This document shows, in pieces, positions 30,658 to 41,712 of a stretch of DNA of 64,000 bases. Location: contig CM077644.1 in NCBI GenBank assembly GCA_039707465.1, positions 98,196,375-98,260,374 on the forward strand. The letters are read 5' to 3'. The notes beneath the pieces are model-generated. The model searched no databases and had not been told where the DNA came from. It was given only the letters and a program-made list of their open reading frames with translations. This stretch comes from Rhabdophis nuchalis. Its lineage: Eukaryota; Chordata; Lepidosauria; Squamata; Natricidae. A program made the position numbers and the translations under genes. Positions within the stretch are counted from its first letter, which is position 1. The number at the start of each line of letters is the position of its first letter.

Positions 30658-32660
30658 AGGGAAAGAGGATGAAACATATCTGTACCATTTTCTACCTGAC
30701 ACCTGAAATTAAATTCTATTCTTACAGTTCTAGCCAACAGCATTAAAATGAATTTATTATGCAGACTTCCATAAATCATTTTCATTGACTAATATGTGCC
30801 TACTGGAAGACAGGGGGTGGCTTGGTATTTAAATGAAACTGGAATATACAATTTCCAGTACAGCATAAAATAATCATTAGCATGATTTCCTTTGCATTTC
30901 AGTTTCCCGAATGCAAACAATCAGATAATTGAAGGTATAATGTAAAAAATATGTCTGATACTATATTTTACATTGCCTTACAATCAGCTTATATAACATG
31001 CAGTTTTATCAAAGCTGTTTTTCCTCAGGCACGAATTTACCTCTGAGCGTGTAAAACAGCTTTCTCTCTATTTCCTTTTTAGAAACTGTAGCTAGACCAT
31101 TTTCTTTTTCATTTATGATCTCTCCTGCGTTTTAATTATAAACGCCATAATCACTTTTGATAGCATTATAATTCAGTGCTGCAATGCATTTACTGCTCTT
31201 TAATTTTGTACTAAAATGATTTTTTTTTTTTTTTGGTTTAAGGGAGTGCATTAGAGCCACTTCTCTGGTGTGGTTATTTATTAGCACAATTTTGATCGCA
31301 CCTTTGTAGGCCTTTTAATAACTGAGCTCTTTAGACACTCCTATTAATCAAGATGGGGTGTCTTTTCTTCCTTCCAACCAGATAACCCTTTTAGCCCTTT
31401 TTTGCAATTTAATCATAAAGTGAAATGCGAAGATCTGCATAAAATGCCGTTCATTTCACAGACAGAAGGCTTGCTAGAATCTTCCTCTTTCTGTTGGCGG
31501 GAAGAGATTCTTCCCGTCTCTCTTCTGCTCATTCTTTGGATCGTCTAATTAGTGGGAGAAAACAACAGTGAAATATGCAAATGACTCACCAGAGAGAGCC
31601 CTCTTAGAGAAAGATCTCTCTTGCGTAGATCTCCAGAGGAACATTTCGCATGGCAAACCAGGTGTGATGAGACTGCGCTGTTTTTAAAGGGCTGTCTGCC
31701 ACATAACATGCGCATAAATTGGTACATGGATACTCATTCCAAAGCATTATAACTCAGCTTTACAATCCATCTGCTTCTATTTATGGCTTGAGATCCATCC
31801 CCTAACGGTAAAGAAGGAGAACTTGGAGTAACAGGTTGGATTTATACCTTAGAACCTTAGGCTTTGAAACTGCCTACTTCTTCCATATAAGAGGAAGCCC
31901 GTCTGGCAAGCATGAAAGCCTGTTTTTAATCTGAATGAGTGGATTTAGAGGTCTTGGGGCTGCTCTTGTAATAATTTGATTGGTTCCATTGGTTGGTTGG
32001 CGTACCTCTCTGTTGAAGTCAGGGAGACTTGTCTGTGGAGCCATGGTTAATTCATTCCATTGATTTAAGCGAGAACTTATTTCCACTAATGGAGTGTGGA
32101 TCAAAGTCTTCTGATTTCACGTTACTACTTTGAACACCTGGGGAAGTAAATTAAATATCTTAAATTTGGGAGGGAAAGTAAAAGGAAGAAAATGTTACAG
32201 ATGATTATGTAGACCTCAGCTTTTCACAGATACATGTCTTTCTTCACAAAACAGCAGTAAGTAAAACACAACTTTCAAGTATCTATGGATCCATGCTGCT
32301 GCAGGTAATGGGAACTGTTGTTCAAATAGTCTTTGCCAAATATGCATTTTCAAATTGCTCCTCTAAATTCCTTAACATCGCAGCTACATACATTGAAAAA
32401 TATGCTTGTACAGATGTATCTAGCAGAATTCAGCTAATCAGGGTCAACTTTTGTTACTACTTGGTTGAGAAACCATGAGGAAGTCATAACTGGAAGAAAG
32501 CAAAGGCAAACCATTTTGGTATTTTTTTCCAACAAAGTGAAAAAGACTTGTTTATGTTTCACCAAGAGTTAAATTCAATTCTAAGGAGACCTTACTATTA
32601 TTTTGCACATACTACTTTTACAGCTGCTATCTCCATTATTACTATTAGTTAACAGTGCAA
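30658..32660. other. Unassigned AT-rich sequence, possible conserved non-coding DNA
   Basis: No gene or named repeat over 2 kb. The part about 30880-31740 looks unlike its neighbours: homopolymer-poor apart from one T-run, with TTAATTATAAACGCC and several TAAT-type sites. Without an alignment this is only a suggestion of conserved non-coding sequence. Confidence 0.3.
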
Positions 32661-32671
32661 ATGCACTGGGA

Positions 32672-32770
32672 CAGGGGTCTCCAACCTTTGCAACTTTAAG
32701 TCTGAAGGACTTCAGAATTCTGGGAGCTGAAGTCCTTCAGACTTAAAGTTGCAAAGGTTGGAGACCCCTG
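32672..32770. mobile_element. Palindromic hAT-type MITE, copy 3
   Basis: A 99-bp inverted repeat from CAGGGGTCTCCAACC to GGTTGGAGACCCCTG with perfect 8-bp duplication CACTGGGA (32664-32671 and 32771-32778). Confidence 0.95.
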
Positions 32771-32778
32771 CACTGGGA

Positions 32779-33107
32779 AATCTGCAAGAAATACTATTTG
32801 CCTACAAGCACTGGTGAGACCACAAAATAGACAAAGAACAGAAAATGAAGAGACTAACGTGTTCTGGGATTTTAGAATTTAAACAGTCAAGCACCTGCCA
32901 TATAACACCTCAGACATAACAATTGTTGTATATGAAAGATTAAAAAAAATCTGAATAGTGGATGTGGCAGTACCTGGAGACTGCAGAATAAAAGAGAAAG
33001 AACTGGAGAAAATCACAGTATATAAGACCCACAAATAGAACAACTATATCAAAAGAAATCAAAGATCACACCAATAGCAATAAGCCTCTTGGGTGCAATT
33101 CCCAAAC
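32779..33107. other. Unassigned sequence
   Basis: Short AT-rich interval without a recognised feature. Confidence 0.4.
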
Positions 33108-33115
33108 ATCTAGAG

Positions 33116-33557
33116 CAGGGCTCCCCAACCTTTTTGGCACCAGGGACTGGTTTCATGTAAAAAAAAATTCCGCGGACCGGTGGGAGCCTCCAGCGGGTAA
33201 GTCGAGTCACATGGGCCATGCATGCATTCAGCAGTCACATGCAACCGGGTGGGAAAGCTGCTAGGGGTCCCAGGTGAAAGATCCTTGGCTGGGGCAGGGA
33301 AGGATGGGCTGCATCCTGGGCAGGAGGGCCTGGCAGCCTCTTCCCCCCACGCAGGGCCAGGTGGTGCCCCAACCCCCCAATGCAGGCCATTGCCCCCATC
33401 CTGCCCCCGGGGAGCACCCCGGCCAGCCGCCAGGATAGCGGAGCATTTGCTACACTTTCCTAAGAGTTGCACTACTCTCTCCTCCGCTCACTCCGGCCCA
33501 GTTACTATCAAACCACGGACTGGCACTGGTCCGCAGCCCGGGGGTTGGGGACCCCTG
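33116..33557. mobile_element. hAT-like element, 442 bp, GC-rich interior
   Basis: Ends CAGGGCTCCCCAACC and GGTTGGGGACCCCTG, with inner paired CGCGGACCGG and GGTCCGCAGCCCGG. A perfect 8-bp duplication ATCTAGAG flanks it (33108-33115 and 33558-33565). Gly/Pro-rich frames inside are composition artefacts. Confidence 0.9.
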
Positions 33558-33565
33558 ATCTAGAG

Positions 33566-34368
33566 CACCATTTGAACACCATCAGCATTGAGAAAATTAC
33601 TATCAGTCAATTGCCAAAGGCAGCTTTGGAAATAACAAAATATTTATTATTAAACAACAAGACCTGCCTAATCCAGGTCCTTGGAAGGACTGAACATGTG
33701 GATAAAAATGCCAAATCCAGAGTAAACATCTGGCTGGCTGTGCAACCAACCATAATAATAATGTCAAACCTTTCTTATTGAACCTTGATAAGATGGAAAA
33801 TACCAAGATGGAAAAACAACCACAAGCATTCAGGCTATGTTGGTACAAATCCGATGGCAGCTAAACTGCAGTGAAGTAATGCTAGAAAAAAAAGGAGAAC
33901 AAAATAGGAAGAGGAAGGATGAAGGATAACTTCTGAAAAGGATAAAAGAGGGCAATATGTTTCATACTCTACATTAAACACTGTCTTGTCTTCAGCATCT
34001 GTAAAACCCATTTATTTTTCTAAGTACGCTCTGATCATAGAGGATTAGTACATTTATCTGGTTAACAGTGTTTTGCTTTGTTTTCAGTTGCCAAGTAACT
34101 TTTTAAAAACCCAAATTTCTTGCCTTCTGACAGAGAATTAGTCGAGCGAAACATATTTATAAATGAGTAAACAAGAGCTAATGTGCAACTGTTGAGGTTT
34201 TCAGGAAATTAATCACAGCATGAGAGTCCAAGGTCATAGATTGTACAGTGGAGCTAATATACTTATTATATTATGTTTTATTGTAATGTCTCACAAACAG
34301 ATTCAGATTGTATTGCAGTTCTGAAGCAAGATCACACAGAAATAGGGATTGGAATCAGCTGAACATGT
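33566..34368. other. Unassigned sequence
   Basis: No supported feature. Confidence 0.4.
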
Positions 34369-34369
34369 C

Positions 34370-34606
34370 ATTGTGGGAAATACTTAGAACTGAGGAGAAA
34401 TTTCCTGACAGTTAGAACAATTAATCAGTGGAACAGCTTGCCTCCAGAAGTTGTGAATGCTCCAACACTGGAAGTTTTTAAGAAAACGTTGGATAGCCAT
34501 TTGTCTGAAATGGTATAGGGTTTCCTGCCCAAGCAGGGGGTTGGACTAGATGACCTCCAAGGTCCTTTCCAACTCTGTTATTCTATTCTATTCTATTCTA
34601 TTCTAT
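34370..34606 (+). mobile_element. CR1 LINE 3' end
   Basis: CR1 C-terminal codons (CTGAGGAGAAATTTCCTGAC; GGAAGTTTTTAAGAAAACG), then GGGGGTTGGACTAGATGACC and CCTTTCCAACTCTG, ending in a tandem ATTCT tail at 34582-34605. Very short, 5'-truncated. Confidence 0.85.
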
Positions 34607-35055
34607 ATGATACTGACCTTTTGTGCTTTGATTATTCATCTTACCAGTGGTTTCTCAGAGAATTTTTTGCCACACAATTTATTTATGACCAGTGGAATTT
34701 ATGCCCATCTTTCTGTTATTTGTAGCTTATTTCATCCTTCTGGAAGCCATCTTCCTGCTGATCTTCAGATTATTTATTCAAAGAGGTAGTTCAATTTATT
34801 TGACATTATATTGGCCCTGGAGGGGAAGGGAAGAGAGATTAAAAATTGTCAAGATGTTAACAGGACTTTGATCATGAAATCATGGCCACCATATCAATGC
34901 TTTTGACCCCACCTAGCAGACATCCAAGACTGAACTGAACATGTACATTCTAAAATGGAGTCCTTTGTTACACTTTTTTCCAAAGATCAGAAATTGACCC
35001 ACAAGGTAGCTATTGCCTTAATTAACTATTCACAATTATTCTCTGATATTCACGA
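34607..35055. other. Unassigned sequence
   Basis: No supported feature. Confidence 0.4.
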
Positions 35056-35058
35056 TAG

Positions 35059-35908
35059 AGGTAGTTCTCAATTTACAACTGAAATAAAACCCAGAACTAC
35101 GGTTGTAAGTCCTACTAGTTACGGAATGGGACTGTTCTCCTCCTCCCCTTCGCCGCACCTATTTTGCCCCCAGGTTTCCGCCCCCAGCCATTAACCTCTG
35201 CTATCTTGTCTTTGCTGATAGAACCCTAGCTGTTCGTGCCAGCCAATGGGATCCTCCCTCTTTAGTCCCACATCCTTCCTCACTGGCTTTTGGGAGAAAC
35301 ACTGTTCGTCCTGGGCTATTGGGCTCAGGTGACAGTTCACCGCCAGCAAATAGCCCGGGGTGAACAGTGTTTCTCCCAAAAGCCCGTGAGGAAGGGTGTG
35401 GGACAAAAGAGGGAGGGTCCCATTGGCTGGCACGAACAGCTGGGGTCCTAACATCGGAGACGAGATGGCAGAGGTTAATGGCTGGGGCTGGAAACCTGGG
35501 GGCGAAATAGGTGCGGCGAAGGGGAAGAGAACGGTCCTAGACCCTACTGGTTATTAGGTAGGACATCACATGATCAACCCACTTTTTTGTGGCAGTCTTT
35601 AAGCAAATCCCCATGATTCTTAAATGAATCTGCAATCATTCAACATACCCATTGCAATGGACTAGGTTTTTTTTTGCTGGAAACCAAAAGTGAACACGGA
35701 TTTCTGGTCAAAAGAAAACCATTGTAAATCATGGTTATGTGAACAGGGGATGCTGCAAATAACCATAAATATAACCAAGTTTTTAAGTGACCAAGTTGGG
35801 ATCATATCATAGGTGGGCAGCTGTCAGAATGTTGAATCTAGGTTGTAAGTACATTTTTTGGGGGGGTCCAACAAAACTTCAAATGGGTGTAAATCAACGA
35901 CTACCCAT
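35059..35908. mobile_element. MITE, 'AAGTCGAGGACTA' family, containing a large palindrome
   Basis: The left end GGTAGTTCTCAATTTACAAC and right end GTAAATCAACGACTACC are inverted and of the family type, and the right half has the family interior (GGGGATGCTGCAAATAACC). The left half is replaced by or filled with the palindrome at 35108-35545. Confidence 0.6.
35108..35545. repeat. Large palindrome, arms about 205 bp
   Basis: The left arm (about 35115-35320) and right arm (about 35345-35540) are inverted copies: ACCTATTTTGCCCCCAGG vs CCTGGGGGCGAAATAGGT; GAGAAACACTGTTC vs GAACAGTGTTTCTC; TTCGTGCCAGCCAATGGGA vs TCCCATTGGCTGGCACGAA. The spacer is roughly 25 bp. Small indels and substitutions separate the arms. 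No frame of interest. Confidence 0.9.
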
Positions 35909-36175
35909 ATTCTAAACCTAACACTACGAAATAACAGTCTCATATTTATGTGATATGTGACTGAAGAAAATCTAAATTTGTTTGTCTGTACAGGAAAGGC
36001 AACCCTTGTGTCTTACTCTCAATCTATGACTAACTGAATTCTTACTTTAAATCAGTTAGCTCAGCTGAAGAAAGAAGATTTTCAGAGGTGCTGAAGAATA
36101 TTTGTGGAGAGAAAAATGGGATCAGAGTGATATCAAAAATACAGAGGCAGTGTGATGCAAGCTCTAGCCCTTTTC
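35909..36175. other. Unassigned sequence
   Basis: No supported feature. Confidence 0.4.
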
Positions 36176-36177
36176 TG

Positions 36178-36412
36178 TAATAGCACTAGCACTAGCACTT
36201 AGACTTATATACCGCTTCACAATGCTTTACAGCCCTCTATAAGTGGTTTACAGAATCAGCACATTGCCCCCAACAATCTGGGTCCTCATTTTACCAACCT
36301 TGAAAGAATGGAAGGCTGAGTCAACCTTGAGCTGGTCAGGATTAAATTCATGGAGTGAGCAGTGAGTTAGTCTGCAGTACTACATTCTAATCACTGCGCC
36401 ACCACGGTTCTG
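36178..36412 (-). mobile_element. tRNA-derived SINE, reverse copy
   Basis: Plus strand begins with TAGCACTAGCACTTAGACTT (tail), then ATACCGCTTCACAATGC, then TGGGTCCTCATTTTACC, and ends in the reversed head (TACTACATTCTAATCACTGC). On the minus strand the head carries an A-box-like GTGGCGCAGTGATTAGA. Confidence 0.8.
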
Positions 36413-37424
36413 GACAGGATGTGAATTGTGACATTCTATGCATACCCTCAAAGAGGTCAACCACACTGCACGACTGTTTTCAGAAACAGCAATAACAACT
36501 TTGGTTGACACTATTGTTACTTTTTACATGTTTTATACACTGAATACACATTTCTGATTTTTTTAAAAAAAATTAAATTTTCAGTTTTTATTTATTTTTA
36601 TTTTTTTTTCATTCTGCCTGTTGTCTTCTGCCCAACTTTGTAGACATCTTTATATTGTTTAAATTACAGCCTGACGATCCCTTTTCTGCTTTATTCTTAT
36701 TAGGCATTTTGATGTCATGGTCGTTTGATAAAGGGCATGCAACCTACCTTTATATTTTGTGAAAATGAAGTTGTGTTTTCAGCGGCGTCCTCGGCAAATC
36801 TCAATACACTAAAATAATGACACATGGGCCATCACCTCTCCATGCAAATGCCACAATTACACACTTGTGCCCTGACATCCAACGCAAATACATCAGTCAC
36901 AGCATCAGTGTGATGGCTTCATCAGAAAGATTTTTCCATTTGCCTCCCTGTGGATGCCTAATTCATTATTCCTGTTTCTAGGTCAGTTATTTCACTTCTC
37001 ATTACAACTGGAAGGCAGGTCCTCATCGTACAATTCTTTTGACAAAAGCAAACTGAAACAGCCACTGTTGAGTTGTGCCCATATTCATTACTTGGAAAAT
37101 ACTGTATGTGGAAAATTCCGATACTGATAAGATCACTGATGTCACAGCAAAACTTTCTTCTGTTACAAATGTTCCTGTACCTGGAATTAGGAGACTTAAA
37201 TAACGTTCCTTCTCAGGTAGTAACAGATAGAAAGCTCACATCGTTAAATGGATGGATGTATATAATATAACCACTTAACTATGCTAGGCCTTAGAATCTA
37301 GATCACATAAGGGATGAAACTGCATTTATAATGTCTTAAAATATCTACAGTCCTTTTAACTTCAGCTCACTTTCATTTATTACGCTTTAGCAACACTAGA
37401 AAATGGACAGGAATCTCATAGTTG
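36413..37424. other. Unassigned; 36640-36990 possibly conserved non-coding
   Basis: No gene seen. The stretch about 36640-36990 is unlike the surrounding repeats, with octamer-like ATGCAAATGCC near 36842 and AATTACACACTTG. This is a weak suggestion only. Confidence 0.3.
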
Positions 37425-37425
37425 G

Positions 37426-37580
37426 ACACCGTTAAAAAAAATCATAAGCAGGTGAAGACATCTGCTTGGGAATACCCTGAAGCAAATGGTGAGCCACTGT
37501 GTGGGACAGAATGCTGGACTGGATGGGCTGTGGCCTGTTCCAGCAAGGCTGTTCTTATGTTCTTAAAAATAGTATACAAT
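37426..37580 (+). mobile_element. Old LINE-like interspersed repeat fragment
   Basis: Contains GCAGGTGAAGACATCTGCTT and ACTGGATGGGCTGTGGCC; the same sequence appears reversed at 49365-49500. I recognise it as a common reptilian interspersed repeat, probably CR1/L2-related, but cannot name it. Confidence 0.55.
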
Positions 37581-37654
37581 AAACCTTTCCTTATTTTCAT
37601 CTTTTAGAGGTGAATGGATGTGGGTTTTGTATCACAGTACATGGAGAGGGAGGG

Positions 37655-37995
37655 GGTGGTTCAGTGGCTAAGATGCTGAGCTTGTTGATCAGAAAGGGAG
37701 GCAGTTCGGCGGTTCGAATCCCTAGCACCACGTAACAGACTGAGCTCCTGTTACTTGTCCCAGCTTCTGCCAACCTAGCAGTTCGAAAGCATGGAAAAAT
37801 GCATGTAGAAAAATAGGAACCACCTTTGGTGGGAAGGTAACAGCGTTCCATGCACCTTCAGCATTTAGTCATGTCAGCCACATGACCATGGAGACATCTT
37901 TGGACAGTGCTGACTCTTCGGCTTTGAAACAGAGATGAGCACTGTCCCCTAGAGTCCCCTAGAGTCCCCTAGAGTACTCTACTCCCCCTAGAATA
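37655..37995 (+). mobile_element. Sauria-type SINE
   Basis: Head GGTTCAGTGGCTAAGATGC (A-box region), B-box GGTTCGAATCCCTAGC, middle GCAGTTCGAAAGCATGG, GGTGGGAAGGTAACAGCG, and Bov-B-like tail CACATGACCATGGAGAC. The 3' part carries a 10-bp unit, AGTCCCCTAG-type, repeated about three times (37945-37972) and is then rearranged. Confidence 0.85.
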
Positions 37996-38022
37996 CTCAA
38001 GAACCCCCTACAGTTCCCTTCC

Positions 38023-38389
38023 CTAGGGTGGAGCTGAAAGGCAAAAGGGAAGTAGTATGCTCCCTCCCATATTTGGGCACATCAGGTGCTTTGACATAAC
38101 AGTTATTTCCTTGGCTCAGCTGATAAGGAAGGACAGCTTGTGGCTTAGTGGCTAATACAACTGCCTAACATGTAAAAACAGCCCAGGTTCAAATCCCAGT
38201 AAAGGTATGGCTAGATGATGAAAGCTAAATAGCTTGAAATAGATCTATACTAGTCTCCCTTTATTTATTTATCAGCACAAATGCAACACAAAAATGATTT
38301 CCTACCTGGAAGGCTCCTAGGGTTGAGCTGAAAGGCAAAAGGGAAGCAGTATGCTCCCTCCCGTATTTGGGCATACCAGGTGCTTTGAC

Positions 38390-38395
<6 letters not shown>
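38023..38395. repeat. 77-bp direct repeat pair flanking a SINE-like unit
   Basis: Segments 38023-38099 and 38318-38394 are near-identical (GAGCTGAAAGGCAAAAGGGA; CAGGTGCTTTGACAT), about six mismatches by eye. Between them at 38137-38245 is a tRNA-like head (GTGGCTTAGTGGCTAATACA; GGTTCAAATCCCAGTAAAGG). The pair is too long for a target duplication, so this looks like a segmental duplication. Confidence 0.75.
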
Positions 38396-38431
<36 letters not shown>

Positions 38432-38446
38432 TGGGTGTGTGTATGT
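38392..38446 (+). repeat. (AC)n microsatellite with GTAT tail
   Basis: ACACAC run at about 38392-38425 followed by GTGTGTGTATGTATGTATG. Confidence 0.95.
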
Positions 38447-39280
38447 ATGTATGTATATTTCCTCTAAGAATATTAAGACTGCTACTGTTACATCCAGACA
38501 ACTGAGTAAAATTGCAAAACAGTCAGCATTGTAGAATAGTCTTTGCAATCGTGCAGAAAATGCTGATTTAGTTTTCTTTTTTGTATGCCAAAATTATTGT
38601 GTATCAGTAGCAATTATTGTCATTATGAGAATAATGAGTCTTGTAGGTATGAAAGAGTATCAGTTTATTAGGACATAGACTCATGCAATTTATTGCACAT
38701 GTCAGATGCAGATGACAATAACAACAAGAATACTTCAAGCCCTTCTGTATCTATTTGTCTTGCCGCCTGATGCTTTATTGTTTTCTTTTACAATGACTTA
38801 ACATGACAACCTCACTCAAAATTATGTTTTTATGTGGCGCACATTTCAATCTTGATTCAACTGTGACAAGCTTTCCTTTTCTACTTTTTGCCACCTAGTC
38901 TCACCTTTTACAGATATTTTGGTTCTTTTGTACTGCCATGTGTATGCTCCCTGGTACATTATTATCATTTTATTTATATTTATTATGATGCATTAATGAA
39001 GTGGACTCTTGTCCACAAATGCATATACCCTTTAAAAGAGCCATTTGATTTTAGGGTCAAGCGTTTATGCCAGGTCATCATTGTCATAATCATTTAAAAA
39101 AATCTAAAACAATAAAAGAGTATATCTATAAGCTGTGATGTCGTAAGTGTCAAAACACACTATGACATCATGATACAAACCCAGTGACCTACATATGTGC
39201 ATCAAATGTTGGGACGCCAGTATGGGACTTAGACACATGTTGTTAGGCATGTGTTGCCCTTTTTCTTTCATTTCCTAGTT
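38447..39280. other. Unassigned sequence
   Basis: No supported feature. Confidence 0.4.
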
Positions 39281-39284
39281 ATAT

Positions 39285-39582
39285 GACCTCCCCCCCGATA
39301 TTAGAACTACCACGGACCTCCGTTCCTTCCGTCTGAAATTGAAAACGCACTTTTTCTGCCTGGCCGGCCTAGGGTAGCCTCTTACCATAGTATTATAGGG
39401 TTTAGGGTTTTAGTGATTGGTTTTGGGGAATTTTAGCGCAGGGTCTTATTGTTTAATGTGTTTTTAACTGTTTTGTATATCTATGTATATTTATTGTTTT
39501 AATTTCCCTGTGCACCGCTCCGAGTCCCCTTGGGGAGAGGGAGCGGTCTAGAAATTAAATATTATTATTATTATTATTATAT
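39285..39582 (+). mobile_element. L2-type LINE 3' end, first of a tandem pair
   Basis: Starts in the last codons (CCCCCCGATATTAGAACTAC; CTGGCCGGCCTAGGGTAGCC), UTR with GCACCGCTCCGAGTCCCC, and tail of ATT repeats (39562-39582). Confidence 0.87.
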
Positions 39583-40012
39583 GCGAGACTGCCTCCTGCT
39601 CCATACATTCCTTCGTCCAATCTGCTCCCACAGATAGGGCCTTCTCAGGGTGCTGTCAGCCGGGCAATGCCGGTTGGTGACTCCCAGGGGAAGGGCCTTC
39701 TCTGTGACGGGCCCCACCCTTTGGAACGACCTACCCCCGGAACTACGAACCATCTCTGACCTCCGCCTCTTCCGCCAATGTCTAAAGACATACCTTTTCC
39801 ATCAAGCCGGCCTAGCGTAATCTCCGTTGGGGACTATTTTTAGATAGTTTTAAATTTGGGGATTTTAAATTGATTTTAGCACAGGGGGAAATGTAATATC
39901 TTTTTAAATTTTATATCTTTGTTTATACTTGTATGTTTTAATTTCCTGTGCGCCGCCCTGGGTCCTTTTTGGAGAAGGGCGGGGTATAAATGCAAATAAA
40001 AATTTAAAAAAA
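39583..40012 (+). mobile_element. L2-type LINE 3' end, second of a tandem pair
   Basis: A slightly longer copy of a distinct subfamily (UTR GCGCCGCCCTGGGTCC, GGGCGGGGTATAAATGC) that begins where the ATT tail of the first copy ends. The later insertion evidently targeted that tail. Confidence 0.87.
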
Positions 40013-40189
40013 TAAATTTGTGGGTAGTTGTAGCAACCTGTGTAGTTGTGATAAAAAATTGGCACCTCTTTCAAATAGTTCCAACTAGACTTGACTCAAA
40101 AAATTAAGAACAGCACTGACAAACCTCCAAAACATCAAATAATCAGAAATGAATAGGCTTGTGTCAGGATGAAATTAAGGGAAAATGTC

Positions 40190-40745
40190 CATTGCTAAGT
40201 GAAGTGGTCATTAAGTGAGTCACACCCAATTTGACAACCTTTTTGCTTCAGTTATTAAGTGAATCCAGGTTCACTCACTTACTTTGCTTGTCAGAAGCCA
40301 ATTGAGTTCAAATTATGATAGCAATAGCAATAGCACTTAGACTTATATACAGCTTTACAGCCCTCTCTAAGCGGTTTACAGAGTCAGCGCATTGCCCCCA
40401 ACAATCTGTGACCTCATTTTACCCACTTCGGAAGGATGGAAGGCTGAGTCGACCTTCAGCCTGGTGAGATTTGAACTGCCAAATTGCAGGCAGCCGGCAG
40501 TCAATGGAAGTAGCCTGCAGTACTGCACTCTAACCATTGCACTTTAACCATTGCACTCTAACCATTGCACCACTAAGGCTCATATTCTGGGTTCTCGAAA
40601 CCATTATTAATAAATGTTGGTTGCCAAGTCTCCAAATTTTGATCAAGTGACCCAAGGGATGCTGCAATGTAAGTATGTAAGATGTAAGCATGAGCACAGT
40701 CATAAATGACTTTGTTCAGTGGTGTCTTAACTTCGAAATGTCACT
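40190..40745. mobile_element. MITE, 'AAGTCGAGGACTA' family, split by a SINE
   Basis: Left part 40190-40317 (TTGCTAAGTGAAGTGGTC; TTGCTTGTCAGAAGCC) and right part 40590-40745 (AATTTTGATCAAGTGACCC; GGGATGCTGCAATG) belong together; the SINE at 40318-40585 separates them. Termini are worn. Confidence 0.65.
40318..40585 (-). mobile_element. tRNA-derived SINE, reverse copy
   Basis: Tail AGCAATAGCACTTAGAC, body CAGCCCTCTCTAAGCGG and CTTCGGAAGGATGGAAGGC, reversed head AGTACTGCACTCTAACCATT. The ATTGCACTTTAACC / ATTGCACTCTAACC head segment is present three times in tandem (40527-40570). Confidence 0.85.
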
Positions 40746-40810
40746 AAACAAATGCTCATAAAGTTACTTGTATGCCAGTGTGTTCTGACATGCTCTTCTG
40801 ATTATTGATT

Positions 40811-41126
40811 CAGTAGTGGTTTTGCCTCCCATTGCAACTGGTACGCTCCAACAGGAGCCGGGCATGCTCCCGTTGCCCATGCGCTGTGCACACATGCGCA
40901 CCAACCGCCTGAGACGCTCCAGCTGCTTGGCAGACAGGGACCAGAGCATCACGCAGGTGCCATACGCTGCGCGCATGTACACAAATGGCCACTTTCCTTC
41001 AAATACAGGTAAAGAACAAGGGCAGGTGGGAGGGCCCTCCAATGCACTGTTCCAGTACAGTGGCTGCTGCTTCCAGCAGGCACAGGTATGCGCGTACCAG
41101 AGCGTACCGCATGCAACCCATCACTG
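40811..41126. mobile_element. hAT-like MITE, CAGTAGTGG...CCCATCACTG
   Basis: A 316-bp element with perfect 8-bp duplication TATTGATT (40803-40810 and 41127-41134). GC-rich interior; frames inside are artefacts. Confidence 0.9.
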
Positions 41127-41134
41127 TATTGATT

Positions 41135-41397
41135 GCATAAATTTGCTTTTTAGTTCTTTTGGGGACAAACACCTGTACTGGCTCACATCCTTTGGCAAAG
41201 CATGTGCACAAACCAAGTATGTGGGAAAGCATTTGGAATCACAGAACTGAATTCCTCAAGAGGACCTTGAGAGATTCTACATTGTAATTCATAAGATTAT
41301 TTTAATTATCTCGATTCATCACCTTATTACTTTGTATTATGTTGTTTGGGGGTTGAGCTTCTTTTTTACTGAGGACATTTTGCTCTTTTCTGGTAAG
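41135..41397. other. Unassigned sequence
   Basis: Short interval with no recognised feature. Confidence 0.4.
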
Positions 41398-41399
41398 CC

Positions 41400-41712
41400 A
41401 GGGGTGTCGAATTCAAGGCCCAGGGACCAGATTTGGCCTGTAGGGTGCGTAGATTAGGCCCACGGGGCTGCCATGAAAACAGCAAAGGACAGGCCCACAG
41501 GGCTTCTGCCAGCAAAAATGGAGCCATGGAGGCTTTTGCAGCCAAAACGGAACTCAGAAGCCCGTTTTCACTGGCAGAGTGCTGTGGCCACTACAGGTGC
41601 CCCTGACATGAGTGACTTCAAGGTGGCCATGCCCATTCTGGCCACCCCCACCCTGGCCCCTCAAGGTCAAACACAACCCTGATGTGGCCCTCAATGAAAT
41701 TGAATTTAATAA
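41400..41712. mobile_element. hAT-like MITE, GGGGTGTCAAA family
   Basis: Begins CAGGGGTGTCGAATTC and ends near AATGAAATTGAATTTAATAA, the latter a decayed version of the family's GAAATTGAATTTGACACC end. Interior GCCAGCAAAAATGGAGCC is shared with 3360 and 57163. Confidence 0.7.

Noticed and set aside
33110..33563. Gly/Pro/Ala-rich frames of up to 120 codons
   Set aside because: They coincide with the GC-rich interior of a non-autonomous hAT-like element with an 8-bp duplication.
37655..37740. tRNA gene
   Set aside because: A- and B-box-like motifs belong to a Sauria-type SINE; no paired acceptor stem, and SINE body follows.
40764..41250. Frames of 92-144 codons on both strands
   Set aside because: They cover a MITE with a perfect 8-bp duplication and run into flanking sequence.
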